64,000 bases of DNA from Acanthaster planci (Eukaryota > Echinodermata > Asteroidea > Valvatida > Acanthasteridae): assembly GCF_001949145.1 (NCBI RefSeq), contig NW_019091403.1, positions 1,504,765 through 1,568,764 of the forward strand, given 5' to 3'. Position numbers and translations under genes: made by a program. Shown piece after piece: positions 11,801 through 23,003 of the stretch (the first letter of the stretch is position 1; every line of letters starts with the position of its first letter). The notes under the pieces were generated by a model. The model worked only from the letters and a program-made list of their open reading frames with translations, did not search any database and was not told the origin of the DNA.

Positions 11801-14800
11801 GGGACTGATTGCCCGTACGAATATGCAATTTCTACCCAACATGTTGTTCGATGGGCTGTGTGCATAAACAAGAGATGCCACATCTTCACAAAGTAATAAT
11901 ACCCCTCTTACAGGTGCATCAAGTTTTGTGCATACATGGCGAGGAACACGCATGACTGATTTTCAGTGGAATATCTAGTCTTCGAACGAACACACTGGGC
12001 ATCATTTGAAACGGTCACCCACAAGCCTTTCTCCCTCTGTCCAATGAAGGAATCTAGGATACAAGGAAATTGGAATGGATAAACAGTAGCAAACCAGTGC
12101 AACATACACCATATTCCCAAAGGAGCGTATCTCATCTATGAAAACAAGAATGTTGTTATGAGACATTCTTGCTTTTTCAAGACCAAGCTCTGAACTTCAC
12201 ACCTTCACAAAAATAAAAAGGCAAAGAATTGAAAATGGAGGCACAGAGGAAAAAGGTGAGGCTGATGCTTGACAAGTGATATTAAAACCTCCTTCCCCAT
12301 AACAAGGCACAACAGAATGGCTTTGGAATGGTCTTTATGGTTGGCAAATGGAAAGAATTAATGAGAAACAGATACTGCACGCAAGATGGCAGTCAAAAAA
12401 AAAAAAACAAGGAAATGCCAGAGGAAAATTGTGTACACAGTACGCATGCTGGGTAGAGTTTTAAAGAAATAATACACTGCAAAGTTGTTCAACTCAACCA
12501 CAGAGCAAAACAAAATTCTGTAAAATAAAACTTGCAAGTGCATCATCACTACAATATATGTAGCAATAAGACAATGGCTCTTACGCTTAGCTCACCTGTA
12601 GACATATCTTTCTCTGCATCAGCATCTGCACTAGGATCTAAGAATGCTGATAAGTTCATGTTCATCTCCACTTGTATGCTATGAACAAGATGCCTGCAAG
12701 ACAAGGCCACTTGCATTCAATATCTAGTTCCATGACATTCAAGCAAGGCAATATAAGGGATCAACATCCAAGGGACAATCAGTGTAATGCAAGACATTAA
12801 AAAACACACCACAGTTGTATCAGTGTTCAAGCATAACAACTCTTGTATGAGATTGAAATTGTTGGGAGGCAGACAGGCATTCTTGGTTCCCCAAAACAAA
12901 ATTAATGAATAGTAGAGGATCAAACCGTAAGACAAACCATGCAAACAAAATGGATTCAAGTCACAAAAGAGAAATTCATCCTGAGAGATAGATTTGATCC
13001 TATGCATCTGGTCAAGATTACCTCAAATAAGTGCACTGAAAGTGAACAATACCTGAATATTTGTTGGATGCATTCCTGTAAGATATCTTGTGCATCTTGA
13101 GAGATGCTACTCAGGTCTTGATCTTCCTTGATAAAATGCAGAAACTCTGAAGCATTGGCTAACCAGAAAGCCAGCACACCAGCTATTTGGTGATGTTCCT
13201 GTATCAAAACAACACCAATAACTCATCCAAATACCATCCAAAAACTTCATCACATCCGATATAACTCAATATCATGTTGCTTTTGGTTGATCTCACAGAG
13301 TGTAAACATGAACTATAAGATCTACGCACATTTGGTAATAATGTTGATATCCTATTACAATATGTACTAGAGTCATGATTGAGCATAAAAGATTAACTAC
13401 TAAATTTGAAAGGGTAAAGGTCAAGTATTTATGTACCGCAACTGTGCGATCTATCAGATCTGCTGTCTTGTTCAGGAAGGCTGTTAGCCTCTGAGCACGC
13501 TCAGTAGGTCCCATCTCTGGTCGATACAGCTTAGACAATCGGAATCTACATCCCAGATACAGCGTGTATGTAGGAGCCAGTTTGAAGTAGATGCTGGCAC
13601 CATTGACATCACGTATGAAGGTAGTCAGGAATTTATCCTCGGCTGGTCAAGGCAAAAGAGTAGGTACCATTGGTTCTCGATTATGAACTAGGTCTAATCT
13701 GTTCAAAGAAGCATGGTGACATGGAGTGACAAGTGATTTGAGAGAATTAGAGTGAATGAAACCTAACCTGCTTCCTTGAATTCCAGAGTTGCTGGCAGTA
13801 CTTCTGGTGGCTTAGTTCTCTTCTCCATCTGGCCTGCATTAGTCTCAACTTTACCATCGACATCAAATGTTGTCTCAAAGTTATCGGACTTCTGTTCTCT
13901 CTTGGCCCAATCCTGCCAAGGAATAACAACAAAGAATGCTTTGTAATAACTAATCTGACATGCACGTTTAGGTACAAAGAGGACTTGGAAAGTTTATTAC
14001 AAAACAACAGCAAACTTACCGGGTCTTCAACTTCAGGATCACAGAATCGAAAGCAAGCTTGCCTCCCAAACCTAACCACAGCACCATGTTGAAGCATGGT
14101 AGTCTCATAAATGCGATGACCATTCACATACGTCTCAGATTCTGGGCTGGTGGGAGTAACGGTAACCACACCCTCCATATTGGCTACCACACAATGACGA
14201 GGCTGAATACCAAGCGAAAATAACTGAAAAGACACAAATAAATAATACACCTCTTACTCTGCCCATTAAAAGACAAGGATTGTTAAATTCATACACTGAG
14301 GGGAAAACAGGAGAGCAACAAACAGTAATGTCTAAGGATCCTGACTTGACTAACCTGCAGATATTGTCCTGTGTTTGATACTACTTGCTCACTGCCAACT
14401 TCAGTGACATTCTCCTGCAGACGACAGCGCTTAGGTTTGTAGTCAATGATGTCTGTCCCATCTAAAGGGGGTTATCATTCATACTGTTTTTCATTTTTCA
14501 CACCTAACAGGCTGAAAATTGTTTCTGATACGAGTACAAATAGTATTATGAAGACAGCACCCATTCTTGGACCATATCTAGTCAACTCCAATGCTAGATC
14601 ATACCTAGTCAACTTAAGCAAGCTCAGTGATTGGCTGGTTAACGTTTCTGCACATTCAAGCAGGAAGTACTGAGTTCAAATCATGGGAGATGAAAAATAG
14701 TGTGTTTATCACAATTAAAAGTGACAAAGCCATGGATTTTAAAAGTGCACGAGTAGTTTAATCTTGCCTTCATTCAATTCAAGGAAGTACGGAAGTCTTT

Positions 14801-17800
14801 CTGGTGGTAATCGTGGTGACTGTAGGTTGTCCTTTCCCTGTCGTTTCTTGAGTCGAGGCTGGTAGTCAGAAGGTCGCAGTTTCAACTCAAAAATCAATTC
14901 ACCTGTCACAGAAAACATTACATGCTTATGTTTGAATCTTTAATTGGCAAAGTACATGAACTGAATAGAAGTTACATGCAATCCTGTAGGCAAACCTTTA
15001 ATAAACACTATAAACCTCCTCAATCCTCCAAAATCCTTTGGGCTGTTTTGGAAGATTGAGGGTGAATGGTAAAAGCGCATGGCTTATTGTCATGACTGAA
15101 GGTTGTGGGTTAGACGTTGTGTTGTTCTGCTTCGTCACGCATAAATTCAGCACGACATTTCTTTTGAATTAACTGCACTGCTCAAGAATGTCATTTGAAC
15201 TACCTCAACATAATGACAGGAATTGCCGGAGGATTTTGAAGGATTGAGGCAGTAGGCACACCTCCATGTAACATTTCCAAGAAATTTTGGAGGATCTTGG
15301 AGGATTGAGGGAGAATCCAATTTTTTCACTCCCCAAATTGGAGGATTATGGAGGATTGAAAAGGGTCCCTGGCAAAAAAGGCATAGAGGGTTAGGATTAA
15401 TGGTGCATGGGCACTTGATAACTCATGAATATAAGTAACCCAATCTGATAATTTCATTGGCTACTACTCAAATGCATCAGGTAACACGGTTTATGACAAT
15501 TTACCTCTGCTCTCTGGCCATCTCATAACTGCTTCCAATGGTGATTCATCATCATCCATGATATGCTCTTTACCCCAACCACCTTTCTCAATGTATGTTG
15601 TAGGATCCTCCTTTGGTGGGACAACAACCTACATGCACATGTACAGACATTCATCACAAACCATACTGTAAACATGGAGCTTGAAGGAACTACAGGGGAG
15701 ATCAAAATCATATAAACACAGATGTGTACATGTGCATGTAAAATCTAATGGTCAGAGTCTGGAGATGTGAGTTTAGAAAAGCTTACCTTCAATTGAATGT
15801 CGATAGTAAAACATTTCAATTTAATTTAAATAATTTAGATCCACCGTGGACAATGTCTGGCAGACAAGTCGTTAAATTCCATTTAAGTTACATTTTGACT
15901 TCAAAATGTGTTAAGACTTGTCACTGTAAATGCATTGAAATTTTCCTGACTGAGATATGACACTACTAGCTTTACTAGTCAGCAGGATACCAACCTTAAC
16001 AAGACAAAAATCCTGTGGGTTTTCCTTGGGCTTGCCAAACTTCTCCAAAGCTTCCTTGACGATAGTATCTGATGTTCTGTCTACATCAACCAGGAGTGTC
16101 TTATAAGGCACTTCAGGGAACAAGGAGTGGGCATAAATCTTCAAGGCTCCTCCTATTTAGAAAGGAGGTCACAGACAGTTGGTATATATGAATGAAATCT
16201 GAGTAAACCTGACATGCTACCGCCAATGAAATTTTGGGATCTGCATGTATGCAGGTAACGACCATCTTCAAATGTAGAACACATTAGTACATACATGTAG
16301 CTAGCTATAGGAGTAGTACATGTAACTAACCTGACTGTGGTCGATTCTTAAAGCGTTCCATCTGTTCAAGTTTTTTCTGCCGTTGGCGTTTCATCACCAT
16401 CTCTGGATTAGAGATTGTACGAGTGAAGCGAGACTTAGACAGGTCTTTGTAGAGCTTCTCAGTCTTGCTTTCTTCTGTATCATTCTTGCTCTGATGAAAG
16501 GAGGAGTCAGGGAACCAAGTCATGGAATTATCCAGCAGAGAGAGCAGACAAAAATCAATTGCTTAAATTACCAGTGTGAAACACAAACATACGGTGTACA
16601 TGTAGTGCTTCCATAACAATGTGCTCAAGATGAGTAAAATGTACAAATAAAATGAACATAAGAGATTCAGTTCTGAGGTACATATGTATGCATACGACTA
16701 TTGGCATGCTTAATTTAGGTCCACAATCTTACCCTTAGCTTGGCCTCTTTTTCCTTCTTTTTCTGTTCTTTCTTCTCCCTTTTGGACAGCTTTCTCTTAA
16801 ATTGCTGAGGTGGAGCATCAACACCATATAAATTCACCTGTTATTGAGCAAGACAAAAACTACTGTACCAAAACAAGCTGTTCATTTGACTTGCAGCAAT
16901 CATTTCATCAAGGTTAAATGTACACACATCTCCCAAACATTCACTTCTACCGGCACATGTATAAACAACTGGGCATTATGTAAGTAATGATATACAAGTG
17001 AATCAGTCGGTACAGAAATAAGTTTTTCTTGGTTTGTCTTTTTTAAATTCATGTCGAAGTCCCTACATGTGTGTGGTCTAACCGTACCAATATGGTACAG
17101 GGGACAGGGGATCAATCTGACCCCCTCCCTTCCCAGTGGAAACTTTGCGACTTCTCCCAAACTGCAGAAAATATCAAACCGCCCTTTGGACATAACTCTT
17201 TCCTTTGAAATCTTTGCACAACTATTGAAACTGAATTTGCCAAAAATCCCTTTGAAAACATACTCCTGCTTCGCCCAGTCTGAACATTGCCATGGTCTGA
17301 ATAGGGTATAAGTTTTTGACGATTTTTCTGAATGTCTCTACAAAAGTTCTATGTTCTTCTCACATCACCTGATTCCTGTCAAACTTTAACAGTCTTTACC
17401 TTTGTGGTATCACTTGCCATCTTGAGCAAGAAACGACCCTCTCGTAAATCTTCACTCCAGTTTAACTGCACCTTCAGGGGATGTTCATCCTTCCCAAGAA
17501 CTCGCTCCTCTAGATAGAACAACAATAAATCCAGGATGTGCATTGCTATGACAGTTAACTCTCAACCAGGTGTAAAGGTGCACTTGTGAGGCGATTCCCC
17601 TTTTCCACAGACAATGTTTTATTGCACTTCTCTGTAACTCAAAGAGTATAATTCTTTTGTACATGACATGTGCACAGCACATGTTTGTGCAGACTACAGG
17701 TACATGTACACACATACACATACACTGTATGTGCAACACAAAAATTAACACATCCTTTTTCAATTTACACAAAAATATGGGGAAGGTAAAGTGACTATGA

Positions 17801-20800
17801 GGAGACACTGTTCATATCACTACATTTGAAATAAAGGAAAGTGGCAAGGGTAAGTTGGAGGAACGACTATAGTTAACTACAGATCGACTAACACCGCTTG
17901 TACAATGAATGGTTTGGATGATCTACATGTACATGTACGCCCATGGTTCTGGTCACACTGCTGGTTATTTCATTTATCATTACAGAGGAAACCATTCACA
18001 TGAAAATAATTATTTTAATGACCTCGTACGCTGTGAGAATTGCAACCAACAGTGAAATGTGAGTAACAATGAATTTTATAAATTTGCCCGACTGGGATCA
18101 TTTGAGCATAGCTGAGTAGCGCATGCGCATTGTTAAAAGCAACTGACTACTGGAGGAACTATAGTTTGCTCCCGAAATTGCCCTAATGCGAGTACATGTA
18201 TGAATTCTGTCTGACCTAATTACATGTATTCCATGACAAGTGTAAAAACAGTGTTTATTAGACACAGGCATAAAAAATTGTTTTCAAACGTTGTGTTTAG
18301 CTCAGAAACCTTTGCAATGTTTGTGGCAAACACATACATGTACATGTAACATGTACATGTACAAGAGAAAGACAACCCTGAATGCATGACCTCATGAAGG
18401 GACAAAGATAAGATTTGTCCCCGAGGCAATGTGCTTGCCACAGATAAACATGCAGACATGTACAGTACATGGCTTATACATGTGTACACGTACATGTATA
18501 TGTAGACCGGTACATGCACAAATACAGTACTGTACATGCACAGGCAGTACTACATGTACACACACTAAATGTTCATAACAATAAGGGGCACTATATGCTG
18601 TACATGTACATGTTTGATTTGTTTATAAATCAAACAGATGTGGTTTTATAATGGGCTTAACATGTAGGGAAATACTAGCAGTGGTATATTATTGGTACTT
18701 GACCAAGTTGGGTTTGGCACATTCCTGAAGCAAACCCCTAGGGGGTAAAAATAAAATACCTTATGCTTACATATACATGTACATGTATGCAACCAATTCC
18801 CAGTGCATAGGACATGTACTTCAGTTCCCATGCTGAGTATAACCTTTTGTATTGAGAGTATAATCAATGACAATAGCCTGTGGAATGTCAATGACATGTT
18901 CAAGGTTATCAGTGCTACCTCAGCAAATTACTGACATACTCTTGATGAACCAGGTATAAATAATCAAGTTAACAAATTTACTTACATATACCAAGCAATA
19001 ATGTAAAGAGTAGCCTACATTGTATACAAAAGTTTGCTTACAAGAAGCTGTGAACCGGTCTGATATAATAACGTATATATGTCACTACATGTATGTTGTA
19101 AAAACAGTTCCCACCAGGAACCACCTGACCATGAACAAACTACATGTAGGATGTACATGTACAAATACATGTACAGACACTGATACTGAAACTCGACATG
19201 CAGCACCTTTGAACAATCAGTTACAAAATAATGGAGCATCAACTACGCATCAAAACTTACATTGAAACCTTTAAAATTATATTTCGGTCATGATTAGCGC
19301 AATGTACATGTACATTTGTAGTACATGCAGCTTGGGTCAGCATGTAAAAAGTGTGTACATGTACTAGTACATACATACATAAATGTAGTGGGATACCACC
19401 ATTTTTAAGTGTAGTTTTGACAAATAACACCCATTGGTATCTCACTTTACTGCATTTGTGTCCCTGAACATTTGCAGGAAGCATGCACATGAACATACAC
19501 ATGTAATGACTTTGTTTAAATCCCATCTTTAATTTATAAAGCTACTGCAATGTGTATGGAGATGTACATTAATAATAGGCTGTACTATCAAGGTTGATGT
19601 GTACATGGACACACACAATCTAAATGGTCCATAAAGCTGAAATACTAGAAGTTTATGAAACAAAACAAGTCTTTCTACCAGATGTACATGTACCATACAG
19701 ACAGAGTTTCTGACTGACTTCTCAGACAAAAGTTTGATTCCTACTAATATCTTGACCAGTGTCCACATGTACTAGTAATATACTGACTTGGCATTCCCAC
19801 TGACATACATGTATGGGCCAGTTTCTGTGGCATGTAATGGGCTGCCTTTGGATTCCTGCAGCTATTTTAGCCAATTCTTCCCCCTTACTCAGTATATGCA
19901 GCCTTAGTAAACTCAGCAGTCCATGGCCAACTGACCTGAACTTCAAAGCACTTACAGTACATGTAAGTGGAACACATGTACATGTACTGTACATAGCAGT
20001 TCAGCACAATACAGCCAGAGTAGAGAGACACTGCCCCAGGGTTCTATAGGCAGTTCAATCAAGCAGTCATGCTGGTAGGGAAAGGGTGTCAGTTTCTGCA
20101 TACTAAATGACATGTACATGTATCTACGCCTGTATGCAAATTGCAATTACCAAAGTGACATTCTTAATAATACACGTACGTGTCCAATATGTTCATATTC
20201 CTCATAAATCTCAGCTGCTATAAAAGACCAAATTGTTTACTACAAAAAGCATGTACATGTTCATGTACGTGTACAATTCACATGTTAGGCAAAGTGAAGC
20301 AGTACGATGTACTTTACCAATGTACCAGGTACATGAACTTTAAATGGTTTTACAACCCACAGTACATAATTTAGCTGACACAGCACATACTCAAAGGTGT
20401 GCGCTACTAAAATGCGACAAGGCAAGGAAAAACGAACCATTGCCATTTCCCGACATTTACCATACCCTAAATGTACCTAGTACCTGCAAACTGTATAGAG
20501 GTCTACATTTGTGTAGTACAATGTATCGGAACGTGTACGAATGTGCCAGTACATGTTTTGAGAAGGCAGAGTTTTTTGACAGCGTTGCATACAATGTACA
20601 TGTACATTTACCAGTACAACAGGCAGATGTACATGTACCAGTACGTGGTATGCCTGTTTCATCTCATCCATTTACGAGCACAAATGCATGTACACTGTAA
20701 ATGTACGGTAATTCATTAATTATATTCATCCATTTGAGGTTTTCTAAGATTACAATTTCTCTCCATCAGTTTCAATCAGTTGTGATGATTTGTGACCATT

Positions 20801-22933
20801 TGAAAACTCTCCATTTTCCATTTCCTTTTGTCTGTGCATAGTAACAGAATTATTTTGTAATGTTTGGAAGCTACCACTTTACATGTACACATACTTAGAC
20901 GGTTATCGCTGATACATGTAAAGTACATGTAGACAGCATGTAGTGCTATGAACTCTGAGCTCTACACTTTCTCCAAAAAAAGACTAAATCAGTGATCAAT
21001 GTCAGTTGAAGGCTATTAAGAATGATACATGAACATGGATGGAAATATTTATAACCATCTACTTTGCCTTTAGGAATAAATTTAGAATATACACACTGTA
21101 TCAGCTGCAATGTCATACCAGTAGCAGTAGGGTACTCTGATCATTTGTGGCTTTCATTATTTCAGTAACTGGTGTCATCTATTGTCAAACAGGGCAAGAT
21201 CTGACAAGGTGTTAGAAAACACTCCTTTACTGTACCTTCTTTGTTTTTTCCCACACATTAAATTTTCAGCATGTTTTAAAAGTATCTATCAATTTGAAAG
21301 GCCATAACCTATGCCACAGTTAAGGTCAAAGAGCACAACTGTTGGAAGGCATTGTCATGGCAACCTGGCTGCCTACAGCAAGACCAATCATCTCTTTGGA
21401 TCTGGATGCGGACAAATAAACCACCTGACTTGCACAAATAAATGGTCATCAACAGGAATATCATATCATATTGAAGGAAGGATAAACAGTGAGACCTGCC
21501 CATCCTTGTATGACATGACACATGTACAGTGTAATGTACAGTACATGTACATTACAAAATGTACATGTACTACAAACAATGACATCTCTTGTTCAGAAGA
21601 TTACGTGTTTGGTAGGAATGTGAATGGGCATCCATAGGCTTGTACATATTCCTAACAATGTCTGCACTACATGTACATGTATGTAGATGTGGGCCATGAT
21701 GGCACACACTTCACTGAATTCGGAATATGAAATTTCTTTTTTTGTTGTTCTGGTTGACTGGGCATTTTGTTGTCTTTATTAAGCTCATCTGGTGAATTTA
21801 GTACTGATGAGGATCAGTACTGATGAGGATCAATCCTTTGCCAGACTGTCTCTTTTGTAAACTTGCCCTTTTGGATCTTGTGACAGTGTTCTTTCAACAT
21901 GTAACTTTTGTATGGGGTCAAATGAAAGTTCTCAAGTGAAGAAAGAATGGGTTTGCATAAAACAAATGCAAACAGGTGTAAAATTGCAGTGGTTCTCAAA
22001 TAATGTTCCAAAACTGACCTAGAAGGGTCAAGGGAATAATACAGTACTGTTAAGATAAAGCCTGCAAGTAAAATGTGGACAATACAGCAACATACATGTA
22101 CCAGTACATGTACATATATGTATTCACAATTACATCTGAATGAATGTCATTAAACGGTTAAAGCCAATTAAAGTGGCTGTTAAACATTCTCAGCTTGGAG
22201 TCATCTATAGGCATATACGCTGACACTTGAATTCCAGTGTTTAGTAAATAGTGACATGGGTTTCTGTAATATTTACAACAAATCTCCAAACACAAAATAT
22301 GAAAACATATTGATTGCACTTTACATGTAGATCATCACATTCTTACCACAATTAGCGTGTACTTCCACCACTATGTAGTCTGGAATAGACAACATGCGCA
22401 TATCAGGATGGAATTTTTCGATCAGCGTATTGATGACATCTGTTGTATTAGCTGAGCTTGAAACTCTGATACATTTGGATGTCACTTTGTCACCTTCTTC
22501 CTGGTAGAAGAAGCGCATCACACCAAAGAATTCCAAATTCTGCAAAAAAATGAACATAAATATAAGGCCTACATGTACATCTATATGGGTATGTCTTTTA
22601 GGCAGAGATAAATTCAGTAATCTTCTGTTTGCTTGAAAGAAATCTCTGGAATTTGATAACATAAGCATTCCCTAAACCAACATGTAGGTCATATTGCATA
22701 CATGTACGTGTACACGTAGACACAATAAATACAGCATGCAGTTGAACTACTATGTCAGCTATTTATCAACCTGTAATATCTCTTTAAGTTTAACAACAAA
22801 ACAAAGTGAATTTGTGTTTTGAAGCCAATACTGCAGCTTAAGCTTAATCCATGTCAAGTTTTGTAGACTTGAAATGGATTGGGGACAAACATTACAAAGT
22901 AGCTCTGAGACCTTCTTTACATAAAGAATACCT

Positions 22934-23003
<70 letters not shown>

